Notes: generated by a model from the sequence alone, not told the origin. A stretch of DNA of 45,802 nucleotides from Fusicatenibacter sp. (GCA_017887445.1 JAGHIA010000003.1:1-45802), one strand, 5' to 3'. Positions 1 to 8,430 are shown, numbered from the stretch's first letter. Numbers and translations are program-made.

Positions 1-140
1 ATTAAAGAGCCCCCGATTGCTTCTTAGCATATCTCAACAAAATCAATCCTGTTACAAAAGGCTATTTTTCAATAGCTTGTTAAAGTGCGCCATTTTTAGG
101 CTGGCCTCTACTTTCTTTCACACTAATTCTCCTCATTTTA

Positions 141-318
141 AATATATTTCGGAACATAACAGTACAAACCATTACGTTCTGTACCTCCCGCGGCGTGTAA
201 CGGTTCCGCCGCGCTGAATTATTGCATTTCCGTATATTACACGGCATGTAATAGTTCCACCTCGCTGAACGATTGCATTTCTGTATACCCCACGGCATGT
301 AACAGCTCCGCTGGCTGA
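141..318. repeat. 51-bp tandem repeat of hairpin units
   Basis: The word CGGCRTGTAA recurs at 191, 242 and 293, an exact 51-bp period, and a decayed earlier unit begins near 141. Each unit holds a short dyad of the form GTAAYRGTTCC...GCTGAAYNRTTGC followed by a TTTCTGTATACC-like spacer. The dyad resembles the ends of the GTAAC-type mobile elements elsewhere in this window, so the array may be an amplified end fragment of one. I see no gene in 1-322. Confidence 0.6.
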
Positions 319-322
319 ACGG

Positions 323-631
323 CTACTCCAGAATCCAGCTCCCATCGTCCGCCATGATCTTCAGTCTCTGATATTCGTTCTGAAGCATCTGCCGTCCAAG
401 GTCTGTGATCACATAGGATTTCCGTCTTCCTTCCTGTCCCGTCATCCGGATCACTCCGTTTTCCTCAAATTTGGAAAGCATCGCATACAACGTTCCCGGC
501 CCCACATGGACACGGTCGTGGGACAGCCTTTCCACCTTCTCCATGATATCGACACCACAGCACTCCTCCAGGAGCGCCATAAGTATATAATACATCGGCT
601 CTGTCAGCGTCTGAAACTGCTCTCTTGCCAT
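323..631 (-). CDS. PadR family transcriptional regulator
   Basis: A 102-residue protein made almost entirely of a PadR winged helix. It starts MAREQFQTLTEPMYYILMAL and contains the family's VGPGTLYAMLSKFEENGVI recognition-helix/wing region and the RRKSYVITDLGRQML wing and C-terminal helix. PadR proteins are cytoplasmic repressors, often of an adjacent membrane-protein gene. The start has AAAGGAG nine bases upstream. It lies downstream of the DUF2812 gene on the same strand, separated by about 210 bp that contain a decayed repeat. PadR plus DUF2812 is a common pairing in Clostridia. It probably represses the operon through the large palindrome at 2197-2249. The ligand is unknown. Confidence 0.9.
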   Translation of the reverse strand: MAREQFQTLTEPMYYILMALLEECCGVDIMEKVERLSHDRVHVGPGTLYAMLSKFEENGVIRMTGQEGRRKSYVITDLGRQMLQNEYQRLKIMADDGSWILE

Positions 632-731
632 CTCTGCTCACTCCTTTTTCATACCCTTCCGCTGGTACCCGCTTTTGACCCCGGCATCATACCTTTCGTT
701 TAAAACACCTCACAGGACAATGAAGCATAAC

Positions 732-812
732 GAACCGGATGCCTACAGGCACAATGCTTTCCTTCGGTCTGCGCAGTAAATACAAAGACCGGGCTGAACG
801 GTTCCCCGTTTC
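732..812. repeat. decayed 133-bp-type MITE remnant
   Basis: The stretch CCGGATGCCTACAGGCAC, then GGTCTGCGCAGTAAAT and GGGCTGAACGGTT, matches with substitutions the right half of the 133-bp elements at 35942 and 37510. Its left half and end are not recognisable. It lies between the PadR and DUF2812 genes. Confidence 0.55.
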
Positions 813-842
813 CCCCACTTCTTTCCTATCATGGTAACACAT

Positions 843-2180
843 TTACATACAATTCTCCACTACCGAAAGCAAAGTTTCCACATTCCAACTGTCGTCGGAT
901 ACAGCATACAGCACACGCCCCGGCGAAAAGACACATACGCTCAGCCTGCCATTGTCTGTGCCGGTTTTGATCCAATACTGCCCTTGAACCATCATTTCCT
1001 GAGCCGGACCGGATATATCCGCGGCCTCCCGCTCCCAGCAATACTCCAGAAACGCCTGCCATCCGCTTTCGTATTGTCTCGCGGTTATATTTCCCGACAG
1101 GCCTTCCTCTGTCCCATCCGTTTTCCGGCTATGCCCCTCCTTCTGCACACTGTCCTTCCATACATAGTCCGCGCTCAGTTCTCTGTACCTTCCAAGAAAG
1201 CTCTCACTTTCATCAATCCTGCCAATCTGTACATCCAGTCCTTCCTGCCCCGCCACAGTCACACGCTGCCCTTCATATCCTTCATATCCTTCCTGCCCTT
1301 TCTGCTCCTGCTCATAAAACACCACGCCCACCAGAAACACAGCAACGATAAAAGGTATGACAGCAAGCTCCCGCAGCGCCAAAGCCAGATTCTGGCTTCT
1401 GGCGGGTTTCCGCAGATTTTCTATCACAGCAATCAGCATAAAAACGACATACGCACCGGCAAATATCCACATGAACAGATACTCGCCGTATAATCCAAAC
1501 ACAAACATAACAAGCAGAACAAACACCGCATAGCCAAGAGGCCGGATCCGTTTCCACTGATTCGCGATTCTGCCGCGGTTTCCAAAGAGAACTTCGTTTC
1601 CCGACGCAAGCTGCCGTCAGCACCAGATTCCCCAGATACCTACTCCCACGATTTTACAGAGTTCCACAGCAAATACTCCAAGTACGATCAATGTCAGACA
1701 TACGGACAGGTTGCTGAACAGCCACATAGGAACATACCCCCAAAAAAGGTCCAGACATCTGGTAGCGGACATCAAAAGCACGGAGAGCAGTCTTACCGCG
1801 CAATACCACAACTCCGCCCGCATCACATTGGAAAATCTCTCCTTTGGCGCAGCAATCGGCACAGCATCCTCACGGATTTTCTGCAGCACACAGAACCGCC
1901 TCCATCCGTCCACCAGTTTCCACCCGGCCGCCTCACAATACTCTCCAAATTCCTCCGCCTCATCCCCCGGACGCCTGTCTTCCTCCCTGCCATCCAAAAA
2001 CACCTCCACCGCATACTCCGTTTCCCGCGGCTCCCCTTTTTCAAACACAAGGCCCATACGCCACTCGGCAAAATGCCACCCCTTCCGCGCCATCTCCCCC
2101 AGATAGGCGGCCATACTGTCACATTCCGTATAACGATAAAACGCCAGAACCCTCTTTCGCCTGCTTTTCCTTTCACCCAT
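843..2180 (-). pseudogene. DUF2812 membrane protein with an in-frame TGA
   Basis: A DUF2812-domain protein of unknown function, typically encoded beside PadR. The N-terminal part (2180-1617, starting MGERKSRRKRVLAFYRYTEC) has the DUF2812 signature with CDSMAAYLGEMARKGWHFAEW, then two hydrophobic segments, and ends ...GIWGIWC at a TGA (1617-1619). The frame then continues without interruption for a further 258 codons to 843. That part begins RQLASGNEVLFG, has a two-segment hydrophobic stretch (VFVLLVMFVFGLYGEYLF and following) and a soluble tail. Both halves are in the same frame and share base composition, so this is one ancestral ORF of about 445 codons with a single nonsense codon, perhaps from TGG or CGA. 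The chosen start has GAGGAGGTG upstream; the earlier ATG at 2198 lies inside the operator. A split into two working proteins or stop read-through cannot be excluded. Confidence 0.75.
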
Positions 2181-2196
2181 ACGAACACCTCCTCGC

Positions 2197-2254
2197 ATTA
2201 TCGAGTATCGATATTTTCTACTTTCATTATAATATCGATACTCGATAATTTCAA
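2197..2254 (-). promoter_or_regulatory. promoter and 18-bp palindromic operator of the DUF2812-padR operon
   Basis: On the minus strand TTGAAA (2254-2249), a 17-bp spacer and TATAAT (2231-2226) form a near-consensus sigma-A promoter. A perfect 18-bp inverted repeat (arms 2197-2214 and 2232-2249, core ATCGATACTCGAT) fills the spacer with one arm and places the other over the early transcript up to the ribosome site. This is the geometry of a repressor site. The adjacent PadR protein is the obvious candidate. Confidence 0.8.
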
Positions 2255-2363
2255 CCCTTTTCCGCCATGCTTATACATTTTTGTAAAATCCCGCGGCCTA
2301 CAGCGCGAAACTGTATTAGCGCCCTCAAAACAGCCGCACCAGCCACCCCCGCGCCCCTCAAAG

Positions 2364-2586
2364 GCAGCCTTTTTCCGCTTTTGGGGCCGGGACGTTTGGG
2401 AAATCCAGTGCTTGCGACTGCAGGCGGACAAGACAGGGAATTGTGTCCGGCAGCAGAACGCACAAACCCAACAACATTTCAAAAACCCATCCCGTTCTGA
2501 TGACGAACACAATTCCCTGTCCTGTCCGAATGCCGGAGTGAGCACGGATTCCCAACCGTCCCGGCCCCAAAAGCGGAAAAAGGCGT
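2364..2586. repeat. long inverted repeat 1
   Basis: An imperfect palindrome of about 220 bp. The left arm (GCCTTTTTCCGCTTTTGGGG... to about 2460) is matched by the right arm from about 2494 (...CCCCAAAAGCGGAAAAAGGC), with a loop of about 33 bp. Open frames through it are by-products of the palindrome. At matching arm positions it shares the words CTTGCGACTGC and CTCACTCCGGC with the palindrome at 7995-8224, so the two are related. It occupies most of the gene-free stretch 2255-2657. Confidence 0.8.
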
Positions 2587-2657
2587 CCCCCCCTATCATA
2601 AAAACCCCGACACCAACATACCATAATAAAGAGAAAGAAAAAAGGAGCGTAACCAAA

Positions 2658-3113
2658 ATGAGTTCAAAAACCAGAATCGTCGTCTTACATATGAAAGAGG
2701 TGATCTACACCGCCATCTTTCTCGTACTGGCCATCCTGCTGATCATCCTGCTGTTCACCATGTTCGGCACAAAAAAGAAAACCTCCGACACCTCCGGCGC
2801 CGACGCTTCCCAGGTTCTGTACGTTCCCGGCGTTTACACCTCGACCATCGAACTAAACGGCCAGACCTTCGATGTGGAAGTATCCGTCGACGAAAACCAC
2901 ATCAACTCCATAGCGCTCAACAATCTGAGTGAAACAGCCACAGCCATGTACCCTCTGATGGAGCCGACGCTGGAATCTCTGGCCAGCCAGATCTACACCA
3001 CCCAGTCCACCGAGAACATCAGCTTTGGCGATGACAATAAGTATACCTCCCAGCTCCTGCTCCAGGCCATCGACGCAGCGCTGGATAAAGCAAAAGCAGA
3101 GGAGACGCCTTAG
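2658..3113 (+). CDS. membrane-anchored FMN-binding-domain-like protein
   Basis: A 151-residue protein. Residues about 15-37 form one membrane helix (VIYTAIFLVLAILLIILLF); the rest is extracytoplasmic and resembles an FMN_bind domain. It has the GVYTSTIELNGQTFDVEVSV opening, INSIALNNLSET, and a closing TSQLLLQAIDAALDKA. In covalent FMN-binding proteins an SGAT-type threonine motif precedes that last helix; here it reads GDDNKYTSQ, so flavin attachment is doubtful. The start has AAAGGAG seven bases upstream. It is a single gene, flanked by the long inverted repeat upstream and a 163-bp element whose end includes its stop codon. Its role is unknown; electron transfer or a structural derivative is possible. 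Confidence 0.65.
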   Translation: MSSKTRIVVLHMKEVIYTAIFLVLAILLIILLFTMFGTKKKTSDTSGADASQVLYVPGVYTSTIELNGQTFDVEVSVDENHINSIALNNLSETATAMYPLMEPTLESLASQIYTTQSTENISFGDDNKYTSQLLLQAIDAALDKAKAEETP

Positions 3114-3274
3114 AGTCTGTTTGAAAATTCGTTCCTACAATCTGCACGCCCCACTTTGCGGGGAATTCGCCCCAAAAACAGTCAGCGTAGACCGGCTACG
3201 CCTCCTGGTTTGGAACAAATTCCCCACAAACTGTGACGCATATCTTGCAGAAAGCAATTTTCAAATACGCTCTG
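3112..3274. repeat. 163-bp element with terminal inverted repeats (family D)
   Basis: The ends are AGAGTCTGTTTGAAAATT and the complement AATTTTCAAATACGCTCT, forming inverted terminal repeats of about 30 bp. The inner part (CTGCACGCCCCACTTTGCG..., GGCTACGCCTCCTG) is shared with 27889-27994. No coding capacity is apparent. The element starts within the stop codon of the preceding gene. The rest of 3275-3367 shows nothing recognisable. Confidence 0.75.
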
Positions 3275-3367
3275 AACCGTCTCTTCTGCTTTTACTATAT
3301 CCATCACATATCCCTTCGGCCACAGCAAATCGCCACGGTTTCCCGAAGCCAGGCTGTTGCCGGACCA

Positions 3368-3811
3368 TCACACCAAAACCTCACCCTCCTGATAACACGC
3401 ATAAATATACTGCCGGAATTGGTAATAGAAATCCGTATTGTAGTTTGAAATCGCGTCATCAATCCATGAGGAATAAACTTCTTCCAGCCGCTCGATGATA
3501 TGCTCTTCGTCGTCCCCGCACACATCTTCGATCAACCGCTCATAAACTTCTCCAATAGTCCAGTAATCCGGCAGCAGATAGCGGCAAGTGGCCACATTGT
3601 CAAATGCCCCTTCCGGAATATTTAACCGTTCCACAAAATCATCGGCTGTCTTTTCTATGGGCTCACAGTGAAACACATCCGCATAACGGTAGATGCGCGA
3701 AATCGTTTGTTTTCCCATAAAACGCACGACTTCCGAACGTTTCAGCTTCTGTCTCCGGCCAATAAACTCAATCAGACTACAGGTATAAAATAATGCACTG
3801 TTATTTTTCAT
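3368..3811 (-). CDS. DUF3791-like protein (orphan antitoxin-type gene)
   Basis: A 147-residue protein. Residues 1-65 (FYTCSLIEFIGRRQKLKRSE... to IYRYADVFHCEPIEKTADDF) look like the DUF3791 domain, which is usually encoded beside DUF3990 genes in gut Clostridia in a toxin-antitoxin-like arrangement. The C-terminal part (IGEVYERLIEDV, SWIDDAISNYNTDFYYQFRQYI) resembles the C-terminus of the protein at 43704-44174, so the window holds two members of one family. No DUF3990 partner lies beside this copy; its upstream neighbour is nadE. ATG at 3811 has GAGGTG four bases upstream; a GTG lies one codon earlier. The molecular function is not established. Confidence 0.6.
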   Translation of the reverse strand: MKNNSALFYTCSLIEFIGRRQKLKRSEVVRFMGKQTISRIYRYADVFHCEPIEKTADDFVERLNIPEGAFDNVATCRYLLPDYWTIGEVYERLIEDVCGDDEEHIIERLEEVYSSWIDDAISNYNTDFYYQFRQYIYACYQEGEVLV

Positions 3812-3867
3812 CACGCACCTCGCTTTCCCATCAACCGACGATTACCTCTCTAAAAAAGCTGTTTTCT

Positions 3868-5778
3868 TTATAATTCCTCCAGCTCCTCCAGCCACAACCG
3901 CGCGCAAGCATCGCTTGGCATCCGCAGATCTCCGCGGGGCGATACCGCCACGCTGCCCACCTTCGGCCCATCCGGTAGGCAGGAACGTTTAAACTGCTGG
4001 GCAAAAAATCTCCGGTAAAAGGTTTTCAGCCATTTCAGAATCACCGCGTCCTCATACTGTCCCCGGAACGCGTATCTCGCCACCCGGTACAGCTTCTTCG
4101 GCGCATAAGTCACCCGCAGCATATAATACAGGAAGAAATCGTGAAGCTCATACGGCCCTACCAGGTCTTCCGTTTTCTGGGAGATCACGCCGTCCTTCGG
4201 CGGCAGAAGCTCCGGACTCACCGGCGTATCCAGAATATCCAGCAGGATATCCGCCAGTTTCTTCTCGCCGCAGGTGTCGGCATAATACCGCACCAGATGG
4301 CGGACCAAAGTCTTCGGCACCGAAGCGTTGACCCCGTACATGGACATATGGTCGCCGTTGTAGGTGGCCCATCCCAGCGCCAGTTCCGACAGATCGCCGG
4401 TTCCTATGACCATGCCTCCGCTGCGGTTAGCCAGATCCATCAGGATCTGCGTCCGCTCCCTGGCCTGCCCGTTCTCGTAAGTGACATCGTGATTCTCCAT
4501 CTCCTGTCCGATATCCCGGAAATGGATGGTCACTGCCTCTTTGATATCCACTTCCTTCAGCGTCGCGCCCAGACACCGGGTCAGCTGGCAGGCGTTCTGA
4601 TAGGTCCGGTCGGTGGTCCCGAAACACGGCATCGTCACCGAGAGGATCTTATCTCGGGGAATTCCCAGCAGATCGAAGGCACGCACAGTGACCAGCAGCG
4701 CCAGCGTGGAATCCAGCCCTCCGGAAATGCCGATGACCGCACTCTGACAGTGGGTATGCTCCAGCCGTTTTTTGAGCCCCATGGCCTGAATGTTGAGGAT
4801 CTCATCGCAGCGCATCTCCCGCTCCCGCTGGCTGGACGGCACAAACGGATACGGATCCACAAAACGGGTCAGCTCCGTGTCCACAGGCTTCAGCGAAAAG
4901 CCGATCCTGCAGTACCCGTCAGATTTCTGCGGCGGATATGTGGTCATCCGGCGCCGTTCGCTGACCAGACGGTCCACATCCAGCTCTGTGCAGACGGTTT
5001 CATTTTTAAATCTGGCGGCCTCCGCCAGCATGGTCCCGTTCTCCGCGATCAGATTCTGACCGCCGAACACAAGGTCCTGAGAGGATTCCCCCTCCCCAGC
5101 CGTGCTGTAAATATAACCGCACACCAGCCGCGCCGACTGGCCGCTGACAAGACTGCGGCGGTAAGTATCCTTACCCACCATCTCGTCGCTGGCGGAAAGA
5201 TTGACGATCACCGTAGCTCCGGCCAGCGCATGGCGGACACTGGGCGGCTCCGGCGCCCAAAGGTCCTCACAGACCTCCGCCGCCACCGTCAGATGCGGCA
5301 GTTCCTCACACGCGAACAGCAGATTCATTCCAAAGGGCACCTGCCGGCCAGACAGTGTGAGTTCCGTCACCGCCTCGTCTCCCGGCGTAAAATGACGGGC
5401 CTCATAAAACTCATTGTAATTGGGAAGATATTTTTTCGGGACAATGCCCAGCACCCGCCCATGGTTCAGCGCCGCCGCCGCATTGTACAGCTTTCCGTCT
5501 TTTTCCAGAGGAAGTCCCACAAAAATCAGCGCGTCCACCTTTGCCGTCTCTCTGGCGATCTCCTCCAGCGCCTCCAGCGCCGCTTCCAGCAGCCGCTCCT
5601 GCCAGAACAGATCGCTGCAGGTATAGCCGGTGACGCACAGCTCCGGCAGGACCATCACCTTCGCGCCCTGTTCTTCCATCTCCCGGATCCTTTCCAGGAT
5701 CACCTCCACATTTTTCTTACAGTCGGCAACCGCGATCTTCGGCGTCGCTGCCGCCACTTTGACAAATCCCTGCTTCAT
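3868..5778 (-). CDS. nadE: glutamine-dependent NAD+ synthase
   Basis: A 636-residue two-domain enzyme that makes NAD+ from nicotinate adenine dinucleotide, ATP and glutamine, the last step of NAD synthesis. Residues 1 to about 290 form a nitrilase-fold glutaminase with the Glu-Lys-Cys triad visible: E46 (LPELCVTGY), K115 or K116 ([13 protein letters not shown]) and C170 (AAEVCEDLW). The synthase domain follows, with the ATP pyrophosphatase loop SGGLDS at 352-357 and [12 protein letters not shown]. Length fits the long glutamine-using class. The start at [14 protein letters not shown] is preceded by GGGAGAGAAG; 17 upstream in-frame codons lie in a repeat hairpin and are rejected. Confidence 0.97.
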   Translation of the reverse strand: MKQGFVKVAAATPKIAVADCKKNVEVILERIREMEEQGAKVMVLPELCVTGYTCSDLFWQERLLEAALEALEEIARETAKVDALIFVGLPLEKDGKLYNAAAALNHGRVLGIVPKKYLPNYNEFYEARHFTPGDEAVTELTLSGRQVPFGMNLLFACEELPHLTVAAEVCEDLWAPEPPSVRHALAGATVIVNLSASDEMVGKDTYRRSLVSGQSARLVCGYIYSTAGEGESSQDLVFGGQNLIAENGTMLAEAARFKNETVCTELDVDRLVSERRRMTTYPPQKSDGYCRIGFSLKPVDTELTRFVDPYPFVPSSQREREMRCDEILNIQAMGLKKRLEHTHCQSAVIGISGGLDSTLALLVTVRAFDLLGIPRDKILSVTMPCFGTTDRTYQNACQLTRCLGATLKEVDIKEAVTIHFRDIGQEMENHDVTYENGQARERTQILMDLANRSGGMVIGTGDLSELALGWATYNGDHMSMYGVNASVPKTLVRHLVRYYADTCGEKKLADILLDILDTPVSPELLPPKDGVISQKTEDLVGPYELHDFFLYYMLRVTYAPKKLYRVARYAFRGQYEDAVILKWLKTFYRRFFAQQFKRSCLPDGPKVGSVAVSPRGDLRMPSDACARLWLEELEEL

Positions 5779-5797
5779 GATCTTCTCTCCCTGCCTG

Positions 5798-5837
5798 GAA
5801 CGTGTCTGAACCAATGGATGATCAAACACGCTCTAAA
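5798..5837. repeat. solo hairpin of element family D
   Basis: GGAACGTGTCTGAACC and GATCAAACACGCTCTA are imperfect inverted repeats around a short loop and match the terminal repeat of the 163-bp family D. It lies directly upstream of nadE and next to the mobile element at 5847. Confidence 0.5.
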
Positions 5838-5846
5838 ATAACTACT

Positions 5847-6011
5847 GCAACAGTTCAGCCTGTCATTATCCCGCGAGGTGTTTTCACGCGGAATGCGCGA
5901 AAATCCCGAGGCCTGCGGCACGAAACCGCATGAAATGCGGTTTCTGTGCATCGCGAAGCGTGTAATTGGTCAGATGGCTGAACGGTTACACAGACCTGGC
6001 GGAATCGTTAC
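5847..6011. mobile_element. chimeric GTAAC-type MITE
   Basis: The first 140 bp or so match the 144-bp family (CCCGCGAGGTGTTTTC, TGCATCGCGAAGCGTG). The right end instead carries CACAGACCTGGCGGAATCG, the right tail of the 133-bp family. Near-identical flanks TAACTACT (5839-5846) and TAACTATT (6012-6019) are probably its 8-bp target duplication. The right flank contains the stop codon of hslO. Confidence 0.75.
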
Positions 6012-6014
6012 TAA

Positions 6015-6896
6015 CTATTTGCTCTTTCTGAGCAGCTCCTTCAGTTCCTCCACGGTGAACACGTAATTGGTATTACAGAAATGACAGTTCAGCTCCACCG
6101 GCTTTCCATCCTGGATCATCTCGTTCAGATCTTTTCTGCCCACGCTGATCAGCGCTCTGGAAACCCGCTCCTTGCTGCAGTTGCAGTAAAATTCCGCGGG
6201 AACCGTGTCGTTGAAGGTCAAATTCATATCGCCCAGGAGCCGCTCAAGGATCATTTCCGGCGTACAGCCTTCGTCCAGCATACTGGTGACAGAGGTCACC
6301 TCCGCGAGACGTGTCTCCAGCTTTGCGATGATCTCTTCACTGCAGAACGGCATCAGCTGCAGGATAAATCCGCCTGCCTGGCGCACCGTATTGTCCCGGT
6401 TCATGAGGACGCCAAGACCAACGCTGGACGGCACCTGCTCGCTGGTGGCAAAGTAATAGGTCAGATCCTCCGCGATCTCGCTGGTCTGCAGCGCGCACTG
6501 GCCCAGATACGGCTCCTTCAGTCCCATGTCCTTGATCACATCCATAAATCCCACGCCGACGGCCTTTGCCACATCCAGCTTTCCTTTGCTGTTTGCAGGA
6601 AGGATCACATCCGGATTTCCCACATACCCTTTGACACGGCCCCTGGAATCCGCGGTCACGGTAATCCCGTTCAGCGGACCTCCCGCGTGGATTCTCAGCG
6701 TCAGAAGGTCCTTCTCGCCTTTCATCATCACACCCATCATGGCGCCTGCGGTCAGCAGACGGCCAAGAGCCGCCGTCGCCACCGGACTGGTGTTGTGGGC
6801 GCTTCTGGCCGCCTCCACCGTATTTCTCGTGGTCGCCGCAAACGCGCGGATCTGCCCGTCGGCCGCCGTGGCTCTTACAATATAGTCTTTACACAT
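6015..6896 (-). CDS. hslO: Hsp33 redox-regulated chaperonin
   Basis: A 293-residue cytoplasmic holdase activated by oxidation. The N-terminal substrate-binding domain is typical (MCKDYIVRATAADGQIRAFA, then GRLLTAGAMMGVMMKG). The C-terminal zinc/redox switch is intact: C238-x-C240 (YCNCSKER) and C271-x-x-C274 (NCHFCNTNY), about 30 residues apart as in the family. The start has AAGGAG upstream. It appears to be a single gene bounded by a MITE on each side (5847-6011 and 6983-7126), so neither neighbour is likely to be co-transcribed. Confidence 0.97.
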   Translation of the reverse strand: MCKDYIVRATAADGQIRAFAATTRNTVEAARSAHNTSPVATAALGRLLTAGAMMGVMMKGEKDLLTLRIHAGGPLNGITVTADSRGRVKGYVGNPDVILPANSKGKLDVAKAVGVGFMDVIKDMGLKEPYLGQCALQTSEIAEDLTYYFATSEQVPSSVGLGVLMNRDNTVRQAGGFILQLMPFCSEEIIAKLETRLAEVTSVTSMLDEGCTPEMILERLLGDMNLTFNDTVPAEFYCNCSKERVSRALISVGRKDLNEMIQDGKPVELNCHFCNTNYVFTVEELKELLRKSK

Positions 6897-6982
6897 AACT
6901 TACTCCTTATCTGCAATATATTTATGCTTCGTCTCCCTCACAGCATGTTTCAGATGCCATACGTTTTCACTGTGAAAGTTTT

Positions 6983-7126
6983 GTGACAGTTCAGCCTGCC
7001 ACTATCCCGCGAGGTGTTTTCGCACAGAATGTGCGAAAATCCCGAGGCCTGCAGCGCGAAACTGCATGAAATGCAGTTTCTGTGCATCGCGAAGCGTGTA
7101 ATTGTTCAGCAACGCTGAACTGTTAC
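6983..7126. mobile_element. 144-bp MITE with 8-bp target duplication
   Basis: Ends GTGACAGTTCAG and CTGAACTGTTAC are inverted repeats. The element is exactly 144 bp and is flanked by AAAGTTTT on both sides (6975-6982 and 7127-7134). The interior contains two nested hairpins (TTTTCGCACAGAATGTGCGAAAA, split around GAAT, and CTGCATGAAATGCAG). No ORF. GTAA-type ends with 8-bp duplications are characteristic of the IS66 family. Confidence 0.92.
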
Positions 7127-7148
7127 AAAGTTTTTTCTTAAACTTATC

Positions 7149-7904
7149 CTATCTTTTTTTCTGATACTCCCGCGCCACAAAATAGATCCGCTCGCTGTCC
7201 TCCCGCGCCGGCTCCCGCGTAAAAGCGTCATATACGGCAAGCACTTCCAGTCCGGCCTCCAAAAGCAGCGCCTTTATCTTCTCCGGGCCGTAGGCCCGCT
7301 GATAATGGGTCTCCTCAAACTTCCGGTAAAGGCCGTTGTTCTCCCGCACGAAGATCGCCAGCTCATATTCGTTGATATCGTCTTCCGGATCGTAAAAATT
7401 ATCCCAGATAAAACTGCTCTCCTCCCGGTTCTCCGCGATGGTGCAGTCGCCCATCTGTTCATATTTAAACCGGGTGTTCATATCAAAAAGAAAAATCCCG
7501 CCGGGATCCAGATAATTGTTCACAAGAGAGAACACCTGCAAAAGTTCTTCTTCCTCCAGAATGTAATTGATGGAATCGCAGACGGAGATCACCGCCCTGA
7601 CGGTTCCATATAATTCAAACTCCCGCATATCCTGCATCAGGTACAGGATGTCGCGGCCGCTTTGTTCCTTTTTCTCCTCCGCGATCTCGAGCATGTCGCA
7701 GGAATTGTCCACACCGATCATGTCGTAGCCGGACGCGGCCAGAAGCTCCGTCACGGTTCCTGTGCCGCACCCCAGATCCAGAAGCAGGCCGCCGGTGATC
7801 CCGTGCTCCGTCAGCAGGCTTTTGATGTACTCGCACCAGGCTGGGTAATCTACGTTGTCCATAAACATATCGTACACCTGCGCAAAGCTGGTATAGCTGT
7901 CCAT
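7149..7904 (-). CDS. class I SAM-dependent methyltransferase
   Basis: A 251-residue Rossmann-fold methyltransferase of unknown substrate. The SAM motif I is LLLDLGCGTGT at 40-50, followed by the acidic IGVDNSCDMLEIA motif, DMREFELYGTVRAVISVCDS and a DPGGIFLFDMNT strand. The opening YTSFAQVYDMFMDNVDYPAW is typical of a widespread Firmicute family annotated only as methyltransferase. ATG at 7904 has AGAGGAGG upstream; the longer frame runs into a palindromic repeat and is rejected. No operon partner is evident. Whether it acts on a small molecule or on RNA cannot be told. Confidence 0.9.
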   Translation of the reverse strand: MDSYTSFAQVYDMFMDNVDYPAWCEYIKSLLTEHGITGGLLLDLGCGTGTVTELLAASGYDMIGVDNSCDMLEIAEEKKEQSGRDILYLMQDMREFELYGTVRAVISVCDSINYILEEEELLQVFSLVNNYLDPGGIFLFDMNTRFKYEQMGDCTIAENREESSFIWDNFYDPEDDINEYELAIFVRENNGLYRKFEETHYQRAYGPEKIKALLLEAGLEVLAVYDAFTREPAREDSERIYFVAREYQKKR

Positions 7905-7994
7905 TGGGTTCCTCCTCTTTGTTCTTTGCTTTTCATGATTGTAAATCAATCCTGCACCAGTGTCAAGTGAGAGCGAACGGACAGACGGACGGCC

Positions 7995-8224
7995 AGCCGG
8001 CAGGGCGCACGGGCACGAAAGGCGGCGGCGGAAGATGCAGATTTGCTTCTCACTCCGGCGTACGGACAGTCCCGGCGGGCGTGTTCGCCGCCTGGAGGAT
8101 TTTTCGGTGTCTTCGGGCGGTTGGGGCGTCGGACACGCCCGCCGGGACGGTTCGTACGCAGTCGCAAGAAGCAATTTCTGCATCTTCCGCCGCTCGCCTT
8201 TCGTGCCCGCACGCCCTGCCGGCT
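7995..8224. repeat. long inverted repeat 2
   Basis: A GC-rich palindrome of about 230 bp. The outer arm AGCCGGCAGGGCG...GGGCACGAAAGGC is mirrored by GCCTTTCGTGCCCGC...CGCCCTGCCGGCT. Each arm is about 90 nt with scattered mismatches and a central loop around 8088-8133. At the same relative arm positions it carries CTCACTCCGGC and CTTGCGACTGC as does the palindrome at 2364. Open frames in several registers here are artefacts. The rest of 8225-8390 shows no gene. Confidence 0.85.
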
Positions 8225-8352
8225 GGCTTGGGGATGGAAGGCGCAAGGTTGTGGGCGGGAAGTGTTATGAATGGTACTGCTGACGCCAAATATCCATGCA
8301 AGCACAAGGTGAATTGCCGCTAGCGGCAAGAGAAAGCAGCCTGGGCTGTGGC

Positions 8353-8388
8353 TACTTGGCTCGTTGTTCGCGGGAATAAATTTGCGCA
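8353..8388. repeat. short dispersed repeat, copy 1
   Basis: GGCTACTTGGCTCGTTGTTC and the following CGCGGGAATAAATTT match, with about five differences over 34 bases, the sequence at 31763-31797 after another gene. Function unknown. Confidence 0.4.
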
Positions 8389-8390
8389 AA

Positions 8391-8430
8391 AGCCGAAAGC
8401 ACCTCCGAAGAGATGCTTTCGACTTTTTTT
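8391..8430. terminator. bidirectional rho-independent terminator
   Basis: The hairpin AGCCGAAAGCACC...GATGCTTTCGACT is followed by seven T on the plus strand and by CTTTT on the minus strand. It can end the amidase transcript arriving from the right. The stronger T-run points right, where no plus-strand gene is visible. Confidence 0.75.

Noticed and set aside
1617-1619. Selenocysteine codon in the DUF2812 gene
   Set aside because: A weak downstream hairpin exists, but no selenoprotein is known in this family and no sel genes are in view; a plain nonsense mutation is simpler.
2073-3113. 346-codon version of the FMN-binding-like gene
   Set aside because: The upstream 195 codons run through a palindromic repeat and an opposite-strand gene; the internal ATG at 2658 has a proper ribosome site and begins a typical membrane anchor.
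4141-5841. 566-codon plus-strand frame opposite nadE
   Set aside because: It is the antisense of a clearly real NAD synthase gene, has no recognisable family and no ribosome site; it results from high GC in third positions.
7905-8246. N-terminal extension of the methyltransferase
   Set aside because: It is translated from long inverted repeat 2; ATG at 7904 has AGAGGAGG and starts the family sequence.
8225-8390. Plus-strand non-coding RNA ending at the terminator at 8391-8430
   Set aside because: The T7 run points right, but no promoter or conserved fold was seen; the hairpin is explained as the terminator of the amidase gene.
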